Shown here: piece by piece, positions 1 through 6,619 of the stretch
Layout of the letters: every line of letters starts with the position of its first letter
Position numbering within the stretch: the stretch's first letter is position 1
Origin: Prevotella sp. UBA4339
GTDB taxonomy: Bacteria > Bacteroidota > Bacteroidia > Bacteroidales > Bacteroidaceae
DNA length: 18,029 bases
Direction: 5' to 3'
NCBI GenBank assembly: GCA_002393725.1
Contig: DGTJ01000101.1
Coordinates: 1-18,029, forward strand
The notes under the pieces: generated by a model
The model's input: only the letters and a program-made list of their open reading frames with translations
Databases searched by the model: none
Told to the model about the DNA's origin: nothing
Translations under genes and position numbers: made by a program

Positions 1-1176
1 GTTGCAGCAGCACAGACGAGATACCCTTACCTGTGTGTCAAACTTGGTGTCGAACGCGATGCTGACGGCAGCGAGCACTATGTCTATCACGACAATCCAC
101 GGCCTTGGAAAGTCTCGGGCTGTCGTCAGCCCGTATGCTTGTGCAGTGAAGAAGCCAACGAACATCTGATGGCTTTTTCATGGTGGGACGATTGCGTGGC
201 ATTGGATTTCTTTCATGCGCTCATCGACGGGACTGCCGCCTATCGCATCCTCAAGACATTGCTCTATGAATACTGCCGGCGACGCTACGATAGTGAGTTA
301 GACCCTGCAGGAGTCTGGGTGGCAGGTGACATCATCGACGAGGCAGAATGGACTGATCCTGCCACACTGCCAAGACCAACGAGCATCCACCCGCAGCAGC
401 TGCCTGAACGTCCTAAGGTTATCAATCTGGCCACCGATGCCATCGTACCCCTTGCTGATAAGAAAGAAGTGGTACAGATACGCATCTCTGAGGAGCAGAT
501 GATGAAGCGTGTGCGGGCATGCGGTGCCACGCCTACTTCTTTCCTAACCCTGCTTCTGGCAAGAGCCATCGCCCGTCTGCATCCAGAGAGTGCGCCTCTG
601 GCACCAACCGTTACAGTAGCAGTTGATTTGAGAAAGACACTCGGAACCACTGCGGCACACCATTCACAAGTAGGCGGACTGTTCCTGCCACTGGGGCAAG
701 ATATGCAGCAGGCGGACTTTGATACTCAGATAGCAGCTTTCCGCAAGATGATAGCCGAGCAGACTTATCCAGACAACCTGCAAGACTATTTCTGGCAGAC
801 CCAAGACCGGATGGAAAGGGTGGAACAACTGCCCACGCTTCAAGCCCGCTATCAGGCCTTTGCTCCAACAAACCAACTGAGCCAGCAGTACGGTTCATGC
901 ATGTTCAGCTATGTAGGGAAGGCTGGTCTTGGTGCTGCCGAACAATATATCAGGGAGATGCGCACAGAGACCGACTCTGCCTATATGATTGTAGTGGAAG
1001 TAAGTGCTGCCGCAGGTGTTTTCAGCATCAGTTTCATGCAGCGTTTTGCAACCGATGTATATCTTGATACGTTCCTCGACGAGCTGCATCAGCAGGGGCT
1101 GACTTACGAGATTCCAGACCGTCATCCGCTACAGATAGCCCCCATTGCCGATTATCGAAATGCTAAGCCGAAATGA
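1..1176 (+). CDS. condensation/alcohol-acetyltransferase-like protein, 5' partial
   Basis: The frame is open from base 1, so the gene starts left of the window; the TTG at 139 is not a convincing start because coding continues upstream. About 391 residues are visible. A segment reading FFHALIDG (codons near 208-231) matches the HxxxDG active-site motif of the condensation / alcohol O-acetyltransferase (CoA-dependent acyltransferase) superfamily, where the His is catalytic. A later stretch with a C-terminal SYVGKAGLG-type segment fits the second half of this fold. Known members transfer acyl groups from CoA or carrier proteins to alcohol or amine acceptors; the substrate cannot be told here. 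No signal peptide can be judged because the N-terminus is missing. Its stop overlaps the ATG of the next gene (ATGA at 1173-1176), suggesting translational coupling. Confidence 0.75.
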   Translation, partial: VAAAQTRYPYLCVKLGVERDADGSEHYVYHDNPRPWKVSGCRQPVCLCSEEANEHLMAFSWWDDCVALDFFHALIDGTAAYRILKTLLYEYCRRRYDSELDPAGVWVAGDIIDEAEWTDPATLPRPTSIHPQQLPERPKVINLATDAIVPLADKKEVVQIRISEEQMMKRVRACGATPTSFLTLLLARAIARLHPESAPLAPTVTVAVDLRKTLGTTAAHHSQVGGLFLPLGQDMQQADFDTQIAAFRKMIAEQTYPDNLQDYFWQTQDRMERVEQLPTLQARYQAFAPTNQLSQQYGSCMFSYVGKAGLGAAEQYIREMRTETDSAYMIVVEVSAAAGVFSISFMQRFATDVYLDTFLDELHQQGLTYEIPDRHPLQIAPIADYRNAKPK

Positions 1177-1523
1177 ACATAGAAGACTATCGCGAGTATT
1201 GCCTGTCATTGGGCGAAGACATTGAGGAGAAGCTTCCTTTCCAAAAGTTCAAGAACGGAGAGGGAGTACTGGTGTTCTATGTTATGGGCCACATGTTCTC
1301 TTTCTTCGATTGCAATGATTTCTCCGTTATCTCGCTGAAATGTCAGCCGGAACGTGTTGAGGATTTGAAAGCACAATATGAGTGTATCGGCAATCCGTAC
1401 AACGAATCACCGAAACACTGGATAGGCATTGACCCTGCTGTGGCTCCTGATGAGCTGCTGAAAGAACTAACCCGAAACTCCTACGAGATAGTCAGGGCGA
1501 AGTACAGGAAAAACAAGAAATAG
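1173..1523 (+). CDS. MmcQ/YjbR family protein
   Basis: A 116-residue protein that starts within the stop of the upstream acyltransferase-like gene (ATGA overlap). The N-terminus with DYREYCLSLGEDIEEKLPF and the later KCQPERVEDLKAQY and PKHWIGID segments are typical of the MmcQ/YjbR (DUF419, CyaY-like fold) family, whose members are about 115-120 residues and often annotated as DNA-binding. No catalytic residues are known for the family and its biological role is poorly defined. The gene is complete, soluble and has no membrane segment. The overlap with its neighbour implies cotranscription; nothing else in the window indicates a shared pathway. Confidence 0.88.
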   Translation: MNIEDYREYCLSLGEDIEEKLPFQKFKNGEGVLVFYVMGHMFSFFDCNDFSVISLKCQPERVEDLKAQYECIGNPYNESPKHWIGIDPAVAPDELLKELTRNSYEIVRAKYRKNKK

Positions 1524-1596
1524 CATGATGGCAGAGCCATTCCTATGATGATACGCAATATGAGGGATTTGGGTTAAATCATGGAAATTGTAACCT

Positions 1597-1914
1597 AATT
1601 GTAATCGCAGTATCGGTGCCATTCTCGGACTCCGTGCCCTGTATTTTGCACTGGCTGCTGTGGCAAAATACTTCAAGTATCTGAAGTATGGACTGGGTAT
1701 CATCCTGATCTTTGTCGGCATCAAGATGCTGCTTGCCATGAATGAGTATATCAACAGCTTGGGCACACTCGTAGGTCTGAACCTGAACATTCCTCATATA
1801 GAGGTACCTACTCTGGTCAGTCTTGCTGTCATCTTCGGTGTCCTTGTGCTGTCCATGCTACTCTCGTTCTTTGTGACCAGTTTCTGGATGAAACAGACAG
1901 AAAAGATGAACTAA
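1597..1914 (+). pseudogene. TerC-family membrane protein, C-terminal remnant 1
   Basis: After an in-frame stop at 1591 the frame reads ...SIGAILGLRALYFALAAVAK..., followed by a hydrophobic segment ending GIKMLLA and then IEVPTLVSLAVIFGVLVLSM, which is the C-terminal third of TerC-family integral membrane proteins (Alx/YkoY type, metal export or tellurite-resistance related). Intact TerC proteins have about seven to nine membrane segments in over 300 residues; only about 100 residues and two to three segments remain. GTG 1660 could open an 84-residue ORF but lies in the middle of a transmembrane helix, so this is a 5'-truncated remnant rather than a gene. A second, diverged TerC tail lies at 5731-5826. 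The 3' end runs straight into a flavin-reductase fragment. Confidence 0.8.
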
Positions 1915-2031
1915 ACTTTGATGAGGACGATAACGGTGGTGCCCATGTAGTGGGAGAGATTGTCAACATGAATGCAGACGAGAGCATCCTCGATGAACAG
2001 GGCAACATCGACCTCTCGAAACTTCAGCCCT
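1914..2031 (+). pseudogene. flavin reductase family, C-terminal remnant
   Basis: In the frame starting at 1914 the sequence reads NFDEDDNGGAHVVGEIVNMN then ADESILDEQGNIDLSKLQP, which resembles the C-terminal region of flavin-reductase-like FMN-binding (DIM6/NTAB) proteins, where an 'xGEIVNxxADESxLDExGxID' stretch is common in Bacteroidales members. Only about 38 residues are left. The fragment is spliced on its left to the end of the TerC remnant and on its right overlaps the stop codon of the convergent aminotransferase at 2024-2026. It cannot make a functional protein. An intact but different flavin-reductase-like gene lies at 10682-11203. The assignment rests on a short stretch. Confidence 0.6.
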
Positions 2032-3202
2032 TATATCCTTTCGCTTTCCCGTCAAGTTCTGACAGGCGTTCAAGAGCTGCCGTCAGCGTTTCGTCACGCT
2101 TGGCAAAGTGGAAGCGTATCAGGTGGCGAACATCCTCACGGAAAAAACAACTGCCCGGCACTGCTCCCACACCGACATGCTCGGCCAGCCACTCGCAGAA
2201 ATGCAAATCGTCCTTCACGCCATACTTCGACACATCGAGCATCACGTAGTAGGCTCCTTGCGGTTCGGTGAACTCCAATCCGGACTGGCGAAGACCGTCA
2301 CAGAACAGTTGCCTCATGTGGGTATAGTGTGCCTGCAATCCTTCATAATAGCTGTCAGGGAAACACAGTCCGACGGTTGCTGCCTCCATCAAAGGGGCGG
2401 CAGCACCAACGGTCAGGAAGTCATGTACCTTCTTCACGCGGTCGATGATTTGCTCAGGGGCAATGACATACCCCAGTCGCCAGCCTGTGATGCTGTAGGT
2501 CTTGGACAGCGAACTGCACGAGACGGTGCGCTCCCACATGCCTGGCAGCGTGGAGATATAGACGTGCTTGTGAGGCGCATAGACGATATGCTCATACACC
2601 TCGTCGGTAATCACATAACCATCGTACCTTATTACTATATCCGCTATCGTCTGTAGTTCCTCATGTGTAAAGACCTTGCCGCAGGGGTTAGACGGATTAC
2701 AGAGCACTAATGCCTTGGCACCCTGCCTGAATGCATCCTCTATCTGGTTGGCGTCGAAAGAGAATGTAGGCGGCACAAGTGGGATGTATATAGGCTCAGC
2801 ACCGCTTAGGATAGTGTCTGCTGTGTAATTTTCATAGAATGGTGAGAAGATGGCCACTTTGTCGCCAGGATTCACAACGGTCATCATGGCTGCCATCATG
2901 GCCTCTGTAGAACCGCATGTCACCACGATGTTCTTATCAGGGTCAATGTCCATACCAGTGAAGTGACTCTGTTTCTTAGCCAATGCCTTACGGAAGTTCT
3001 GCGCTCCCCATGTAATTGCATACTGGTGAGGGCCATGGGGGGCAATCTCTGCCAGACGGTCAGTTATATCCTTTGGCGGGTCGAAGTCTGGGAATCCCTG
3101 CGAGAGATTGATGGCTCCGTATTTGTTTGATATCCGGGTCATCCTACGGATAACGGAATCCGTAAATCCTGCTGTTCTTGTTGATAAAGGTCGCATATTC
3201 AT
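2024..3202 (-). CDS. PLP-dependent aminotransferase, class I/II
   Basis: A complete 392-residue fold-type I aminotransferase. Visible landmarks: INLSQGFPDFDPP near residue 31 (substrate-binding loop), CGSTEAMMAAMM near 96 (PLP phosphate loop), NPSNPCGK near 169 (Asn contacting PLP), YVITDEVYEHIVY near 196 (Asp200 to the pyridine nitrogen, Tyr203), SSLSKTYSITGWRLGY with Lys234 as the Schiff-base lysine, and RFHF near the C-terminus for the carboxylate-binding Arg. The closest named types are kynurenine/methionine-type aminotransferases (YbdL-like) and AspC/PatA relatives; amino-donor specificity cannot be told. Likely cytosolic. Two in-frame ATGs (3202 and 3196) are available; the first overlaps the stop of a 47-residue ORF (TAATG), favouring it. 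Expression is probably from the promoter at 3380. Confidence 0.93.
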   Translation of the reverse strand: MNMRPLSTRTAGFTDSVIRRMTRISNKYGAINLSQGFPDFDPPKDITDRLAEIAPHGPHQYAITWGAQNFRKALAKKQSHFTGMDIDPDKNIVVTCGSTEAMMAAMMTVVNPGDKVAIFSPFYENYTADTILSGAEPIYIPLVPPTFSFDANQIEDAFRQGAKALVLCNPSNPCGKVFTHEELQTIADIVIRYDGYVITDEVYEHIVYAPHKHVYISTLPGMWERTVSCSSLSKTYSITGWRLGYVIAPEQIIDRVKKVHDFLTVGAAAPLMEAATVGLCFPDSYYEGLQAHYTHMRQLFCDGLRQSGLEFTEPQGAYYVMLDVSKYGVKDDLHFCEWLAEHVGVGAVPGSCFFREDVRHLIRFHFAKRDETLTAALERLSELDGKAKGYKG

Positions 3203-3345
3203 TAGCTTTCGTTGATATAGTTCTTCGTAGTCATATCGTAATACAAGGCCTCTAGCTCTGCTAACGTCAACTTCTCCACAGAATGCTCGATGATTCGTAT
3301 CAGATCATCACGTCTGAAATCATCAGACTGTCCGAAATGTGCCAT
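3202..3345 (-). CDS. small 47-residue hypothetical protein upstream of aminotransferase
   Basis: On the minus strand ATG at 3345 opens a 47-codon frame beginning MAHFGQSDDFRRDD and continuing through a predicted helix IIEHSVEKLTLAELEALYYDM to a TAA at 3204-3202 that overlaps the aminotransferase ATG (TAATG). The placement between a TAnnTTTG promoter (3380-3387) and the aminotransferase, the stop/start overlap, and a plausible acidic, amphipathic helical composition argue for a real translated ORF. I do not recognise the family. It could be a small partner protein, or a leader that couples translation of the aminotransferase. It shows no membrane segment, no cysteine pairs and no toxin-like hydrophobic core. 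Confidence 0.6.
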   Translation of the reverse strand: MAHFGQSDDFRRDDLIRIIEHSVEKLTLAELEALYYDMTTKNYINES

Positions 3346-3379
3346 AGTCAAATTTCCTAAACTATTATAATAATTGCTG

Positions 3380-3387
3380 CAAAAATA
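3380..3387 (-). promoter_or_regulatory. Bacteroidetes -7 promoter element
   Basis: The minus strand reads TATTTTTG, a match to the Bacteroidetes sigma-ABfr -7 consensus TAnnTTTG, 35 bp upstream of the ATG of the 47-residue ORF and thus the likely start of the small ORF-aminotransferase transcript. A convincing -33 TTTG at the right spacing is not obvious. Confidence 0.6.
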
Positions 3388-3469
3388 GCAAATTTACGGC
3401 AAATTAAGTAACTTTGCTCTTAGTTTTAATATGTTTTGTGATTATATCCGTTTACAGTGCAGAAAAGTT

Positions 3470-3883
3470 CTATTCACCCATTATCGTTACCACTAGTTTC
3501 CTTGCCCCACCATAATTGCGAAACTCACAAAAGTAAATGCCCTGCCAGGTTCCCATATTCAACTTACCGTTAGTGATTGGAATGGTAATGCTGACTCCAC
3601 TTAACGTAGACTTTGCGTGAGCTGGCATATCATCAGAACCTTCCAGGGTATGCTCATAATAGGGCTGATTCTCTGGAACCAGACGGTTGAAAATGGTTTC
3701 CATGTCAACTCTTACGTCTGGATCACAATTTTCGTTGATGCTCAGTCCACAACTCGTATGCTTCGTGAAGATATTGATGATGCCAGTCTTAGGCAACTTT
3801 GGTAGCTGACCAAGAATCTCACTCGTCACCAAATGAAAGCCTCTTGATTTAGGCTTAAGTGTTATTTCTATCTGTTGTACCAT
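3470..3883 (-). CDS. yjbQ: YjbQ family (UPF0047) protein
   Basis: A complete 137-residue YjbQ/UPF0047 protein, the usual length for the family. Conserved blocks are present in order: KHTSCGLSINEN near residue 41, DPDVRVDM near 54, EGSDDMPAHAKSTLSG near 81 and MGTWQGIYFCEFRN near 110; the His, Cys and Asp residues in these blocks form the conserved pocket. E. coli YjbQ shows weak thiamin-phosphate synthase activity and the family is listed as secondary thiamine-phosphate synthase, but the physiological role remains uncertain. The gene follows a broken GNAT acetyltransferase on the same strand with only 3 bp between, so both were probably read from the promoter at 4190. Confidence 0.93.
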   Translation of the reverse strand: MVQQIEITLKPKSRGFHLVTSEILGQLPKLPKTGIINIFTKHTSCGLSINENCDPDVRVDMETIFNRLVPENQPYYEHTLEGSDDMPAHAKSTLSGVSITIPITNGKLNMGTWQGIYFCEFRNYGGARKLVVTIMGE

Positions 3884-3886
3884 ATT

Positions 3887-4148
3887 CTAAAATATCAAAT
3901 GTTTCATTGAATGACCTCCCCACTGGTTATCCCCAACATAACGGAAACCGATAGCGGTATAGAAAGCTTTCCCCTTTGGATTATCTTTGTCAACCAGGAG
4001 TCCGACACAGGGCAGGTGCATCCGTTCAGCTCTTTTCTTGGTAGCCGTTACCACAGAAATACAGACAGCAATCATCTGTCATTGCCATCATTATCAGTTT
4101 CGCTATTTCCTCCGACTGTGCTTTAGTCACTTTTCGAATCTCTATCAT
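3887..4148 (-). pseudogene. GNAT N-acetyltransferase with internal deletion
   Basis: From ATG 4148 (minus) the frame starts MIEIRKVTKAQSEEIAKLIM, a typical GNAT N-terminus, but stops after about 40 residues. In another frame the C-terminal GNAT part follows: RAERMHLPCVGLLVDKDNPK and GKAFYTAIGFRYVG, the latter being the acetyl-CoA-binding end with the NPKGxxFYxxxGF motif. A normal member is about 180-200 residues; roughly 90-100 residues in the middle, including the V/RxGxGxG/A pyrophosphate loop, are missing, and the join changes frame. The lesion is therefore a deletion near 4035-4050 on the plus coordinates. The remnant keeps its promoter and lies just ahead of yjbQ, so transcription into yjbQ may persist. 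Confidence 0.75.
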
Positions 4149-4189
4149 CTGTACTTCGCCAATTCCTTAATTAATCTCAAAACCTGACA

Positions 4190-4197
4190 CAAAAGTA
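4190..4197 (-). promoter_or_regulatory. Bacteroidetes -7 promoter element
   Basis: Minus strand TACTTTTG matches TAnnTTTG, 42 bp upstream of the GNAT remnant start and the likely promoter for the GNAT remnant plus yjbQ. Confidence 0.55.
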
Positions 4198-4278
4198 CAA
4201 AGAATTTTCTAAATATTAGATGAAAATTTGCCAAATGTGCCAGAAATTACCTTTGAAGATACTTGACGCACAATCATG

Positions 4279-4593
4279 TTACTTCCTGATAAAGTCGGAA
4301 GGGGTAACGCCAAAATGCTTCTTGAACTGGCGTGTGAAGTGCTGTGGATAGTCGAATCCGAGACTTTCGGCAGTCTCTGAGATAGTGGCTCCGCTCATCA
4401 GAAGCTGTTGGGCACGTTGCATGATGAAACTGCGGATATGGGAGGTGGCGGAGTCACCCGTCAGTTCACGGATGAGGTCACCGAAATAGTTGGGGGAAAG
4501 GAACAACTGCTGGGCACAGTATTTCACGGTAGGCAGTCCCAATTGTAGCTGCAAGTTGTCGTCATAGTATTTCCGTAACAGATGCTCGAAGCG
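4279..4593 (-). pseudogene. AraC-family regulator, C-terminal DNA-binding domain only
   Basis: The minus frame reads RFEHLLRKYYDDNLQLQLG and then two helix-turn-helix motifs typical of AraC/XylS regulators: TVKYCAQQLFLSPNYFGDLI and TISETAESLGFDYPQHFTRQ, ending FKKHFGVTPSDFIRK. The domain is intact (about 100 residues), but the N-terminal sensor part (normally about 170-190 residues) is missing: at about 4593 the sequence switches to an aldo/keto reductase read on the opposite strand. The AraC frame has no good start codon of its own upstream of the junction (an internal CAG-flanked ATG at 4554 is used only by default). Probably a non-functional remnant, although isolated AraC DNA-binding domains can sometimes still bind DNA. 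Confidence 0.8.
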
Positions 4594-5063
4594 AGGCAGG
4601 CTTCAAGGTCAGTGCCGTGCAGAACCACTTCTCGTTGCTCTACCGTTCCAGCGAGAAGGGTGGGGTGCTGGACTATTGCAAGAAGAACGGCATTGAGTTC
4701 TGGGCCTACATGGTGCTGGAGCAGGGAGCCCTCTCGGGTAAATATAATAAGGAGAACCCGCTGCCTGCCGAGAGCGACCGCGGTAAGAAGTACAACCCCG
4801 TATTGTCGCAACTGGAGGCTCTGACCAACGAGATGACCGCCATTGGACAGAAATATGGTGCCTCATGCTCTCAGATTGGTATTGCCAGGGTCATCGCCAA
4901 GGGTATTCTGCCCATCATCGGAGCCACAAAGGAGCGTCACGTCATCGAGGCTGCCGAGGCTGCCAAAATTCAGCTGACAACTGAGGAAATTGCTAAACTC
5001 GAAGCACTTGCCGATGCCACAGGAATAGATACGCGTGGCGGTTGGGAACACTCAATGGAATGA
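4593..5063 (+). pseudogene. aldo/keto reductase, C-terminal half
   Basis: The plus frame begins abruptly at about 4593 with EAGFKVSAVQNHFSLLYRSS and continues through GIEFWAYMVLEQGALSGKY, the TIM-barrel second half, to CSQIGIARVIAKG and ILPIIGATKERHVIEAA, the NADPH-binding end of aldo/keto reductases. About 157 residues are present; a full enzyme is 280-310 and the catalytic Asp-Tyr-Lys-His tetrad, which sits in the first half, is lost. The nominal GTG at 4617 is internal to the domain. The fragment meets the AraC remnant head-to-head, so a single deletion has removed the 5' parts of both divergent genes and the promoter region between them. Its stop overlaps the start of the ABM gene (ATGA 5060-5063). 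Confidence 0.85.
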
Positions 5064-5453
5064 AGGATATGAGACAGTTTGTAATGACGGCAACAATGCT
5101 TGTGCTCTCCATCACGGCAGCAGCACAAGAAAATCAGGCAATGATAGTCCGCCTGGCTGAAATCGAAGTCTATCCGCAGTATCTCAAGGAATATCTTGAG
5201 TATGCCAACGAGGTGGACCGTCTGAGTGTGGAACGAGAGCCGGGCGTCATCTGCCTCTATCCGATGCAGAGTGCTAATGATTCGCATCCTCGAAATCTAC
5301 GCCTCCGAGGAAGCTTATCAGCAGCACCTGAAGACCGACCACTTCCAGAAATACAAGCAGGGCACGCTCCACATGGTGAAAGACCTGAAGCTGCCCACGA
5401 TGAAACCACTCGATCCAGAGACGATGAAACTGATATTCAAAAAGCAGAGATAA
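5060..5453 (+). pseudogene. exported ABM-type (quinol) monooxygenase, frameshifted
   Basis: ATG 5060 overlaps the upstream stop (ATGA). The first part reads MKDMRQFVMTATMLVLSITA AAQ, a signal peptide with an AxA-type cleavage site, followed by RLAEIEVYPQYLKEYLEYAN and EREPGVICLYPMQSAND. Near 5275-5285 the frame changes by one base and the rest continues as IRILEIYASEEAYQQHLKTD and FQKYKQGTLHMVKDLKL to a TAA at 5451. The rebuilt protein (about 130 residues) has the ferredoxin-like antibiotic-biosynthesis-monooxygenase (ABM/YgiN) fold, with paired 'xxExxxHLxTxHFxxY' features. Only one base separates it from an open gene, so either a recent mutation or an assembly error is possible. Members oxidise quinols or act on polyketides; this one would be periplasmic. 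Confidence 0.8.
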
Positions 5454-5454
5454 T

Positions 5455-5541
5455 ATGGACTACGTAAAACTTGGGAACTCAGACTTGATCCGTCGTTCAC
5501 TCGACCTTGGCGTGAACTTCTTCGATACGTCTATCTGCTGA
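5455..5541 (+). pseudogene. aldo/keto reductase N-terminal micro-remnant
   Basis: ATG 5455 follows the ABM stop by one base. The frame reads MDYVKLGNSDL, the start of an aldo/keto reductase, then jumps directly to IRRSLDLGVNFFDTSI, the segment that normally lies about 25 residues later and carries the catalytic Asp of the tetrad. It then ends at a TGA after 28 codons. At least two deletions are needed, one between DL and IRR and one removing the rest of the enzyme, after which a flavodoxin tail begins in another frame. Confidence 0.7.
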
Positions 5542-5729
5542 CAACGGCTGCAGAGGATGAAACCGAGACTTCGAAGCGCGCAGAGACGGGCTTAACGGGT
5601 TGGATAGACTGTTATCCCAAAAGCCGCCTGGCTGGTATGCTTTTCTGCGGAGGTGTGAATGACCCTCGTGAGATTGAGGGAAATCCCAAACTGAAAGAGG
5701 CTTTTGATTTAGGGAAGAGCATCGGCTAA
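5541..5729 (+). pseudogene. flavodoxin-family protein, C-terminal remnant
   Basis: In frame with the TAA at 5727 the sequence reads TTAAEDETETSKRAETGLTG, then WIDCYPKSRLAGMLFCGGVN, then EIEGNPKLKEAFDLGKSIG. This resembles the C-terminus of flavodoxin / NADPH-dependent FMN reductase proteins of Bacteroidales, in which the 'G(W)xxCxPxSRLxGxxFCGGVxxPxxIEGN' region closes the fold. The N-terminal FMN-binding half is missing; there is no start codon near the left edge, which abuts the aldo/keto reductase micro-remnant. The right edge is followed directly by a TerC tail. About 62 residues survive. Confidence 0.6.
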
Positions 5730-5730
5730 G

Positions 5731-5826
5731 AACGAGATTGTTACCCATATAGAGGTGCCGACCTCCATCAGCCTTATCGTTATCTTTGGTGTTCTTGCGG
5801 CGTCCATGCTACTCTCATTCATCGTG
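5731..5826 (+). pseudogene. TerC-family membrane protein, C-terminal remnant 2
   Basis: The plus frame reads NEIVTHIEVPTSISLIVIFG and VLAASMLLSFIVT, homologous residue by residue to the end of the TerC remnant at 1790-1890 (IEVPTLVSLAVIFGVLVLSM). The nucleotide sequences differ at many third positions, so this is a separate diverged paralogue or ortholog fragment, not a recent copy. Only about 30 residues, one transmembrane helix, remain between the flavodoxin tail and the 3' end of the convergent HxlR gene. Confidence 0.7.
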
Positions 5827-5828
5827 AC

Positions 5829-6206
5829 TCAGCACGAACAAATTTCATCGCAGGACTGATACTGATCTGTTACCACTTCGTTGAAATGCTCTTTGCCCCA
5901 AACTATCAGAGCTGTGAGCGCGGGTATCAGCGATTGGCCTGTTTGCGTGAGGGAATACTCCACTCGGGGAGGAACCTCCGGATAGACCTCACGATGAACA
6001 AGGTGACTCTGCTCCAGATTCTTCAGTGTCTGCGAGAGCATCTTCTGGGAGCAGTCCGTCATTAGGCGACGAATCTCATTAAACCGCAATATACCCGTCT
6101 GGCTGGTGTGAAGCATATAGAGCACCAGCATAGACCACTTATCGCCAAAACGACTCACTACTTGCCTGATGGGACAGGCCAAATACTCTGCTTTGATATC
6201 TGCCAT
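5829..6206 (-). CDS. HxlR-family winged-helix transcriptional regulator
   Basis: A complete 125-residue HxlR-type regulator. The N-terminus EYLACPIRQVVSRFGDKWSM has the family's CPI..V....GxKW signature, with the redox-capable Cys at position 11. It is followed by RFNEIRRLMTDCSQKMLSQT (recognition helix with the 'SQKMLSQTLKxLE' motif) and PPRVEYSLTQTGQSLIP (wing). A C-terminal CDEICSC adds three more cysteines. HxlR proteins sense electrophiles or redox stress and usually control a divergent oxidoreductase gene. The divergent neighbour is a headless cupin, so the original target may have been lost. It is probably autoregulated through the inverted repeat at 6228-6244. Confidence 0.92.
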   Translation of the reverse strand: MADIKAEYLACPIRQVVSRFGDKWSMLVLYMLHTSQTGILRFNEIRRLMTDCSQKMLSQTLKNLEQSHLVHREVYPEVPPRVEYSLTQTGQSLIPALTALIVWGKEHFNEVVTDQYQSCDEICSC

Positions 6207-6223
6207 AACTATTGATTTTGTCG

Positions 6224-6244
6224 CAAAGGTAACAAATAGTTACC
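6224..6244 (-). promoter_or_regulatory. HxlR gene promoter with overlapping inverted-repeat operator
   Basis: On the minus strand TACCTTTG (6231-6224) fits the TAnnTTTG -7 element, 18 bp before the HxlR ATG. Overlapping it, 6228-6244 is a perfect inverted repeat GGTAAC-AAATA-GTTACC, a spacing and A/T core like known HxlR/MarR-type winged-helix operators; binding there would cover the -7 box. Confidence 0.6.
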
Positions 6245-6274
6245 AAGTAACAGCATTATACTTAGTTAATCTAA

Positions 6275-6619
6275 GTTAAAGCGGTTTTCGCAGGTCATGC
6301 GGTAGGTGCTACAGGCAGCGAACTGAGTTTTCAGACGCTCGTTCCTGGTCAGGACAGTGGTTTCCTGCACACCCACAAAACTCACGAGGAACTTTATATC
6401 ATCCTAAAGGGCGAAGGTCTGTATCAGGTGGACGGTGAGATATTCCCCGTCAGCGAGGGCACCATTATCCGTGTCGCTCCCGATGGCAAGCGTGCGCTGA
6501 AGAACACGGGCAGCGAGAATCTGACCATGCTCTGCATCCAGTACAAGGTCAATGCCTTCACTGAGGCTGACAGCCCTATGACCGACGGCACAATCCTGCA
6601 GGAAGAACTGAAATGGTAA
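6275..6619 (+). pseudogene. cupin-domain protein lacking its start codon
   Basis: After a TAA at 6272 the plus frame reads VKAVFAGHAVGATGSELSFQ and on to FLHTHKTHEELYIILKGEGL (cupin motif 1, with HxHxxxEELYxxLxG metal-ligand pattern: two His, Glu) and EGTIIRVAPDGKRALKN (motif 2, metal His replaced by Lys/Arg). The body is a full single-domain cupin of about 105 residues ending EELKW. What is missing is the first 10 or so residues and the initiation codon: no ATG, GTG or TTG occurs before GTG 6428, which lies inside the barrel. The 5' edge abuts the HxlR promoter region, suggesting a deletion at that junction. Conserved cupins of this type are of unknown enzymatic function. Confidence 0.72.

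Noticed and set aside
1972..2271. plus-strand ORFs of about 99 codons overlapping the aminotransferase 3' end
   Set aside because: The first 20 codons of one are the flavin-reductase remnant; the rest is antisense to the aminotransferase.
3409..3416. plus-strand TAACTTTG promoter match between the aminotransferase and yjbQ
   Set aside because: It points into antisense sequence of yjbQ with no plus-strand gene downstream, so the match is probably accidental.
3911..4187. plus-strand frames of 66-71 codons opposite the GNAT remnant
   Set aside because: They are antisense shadows of the GNAT/yjbQ coding frames; no family resemblance.
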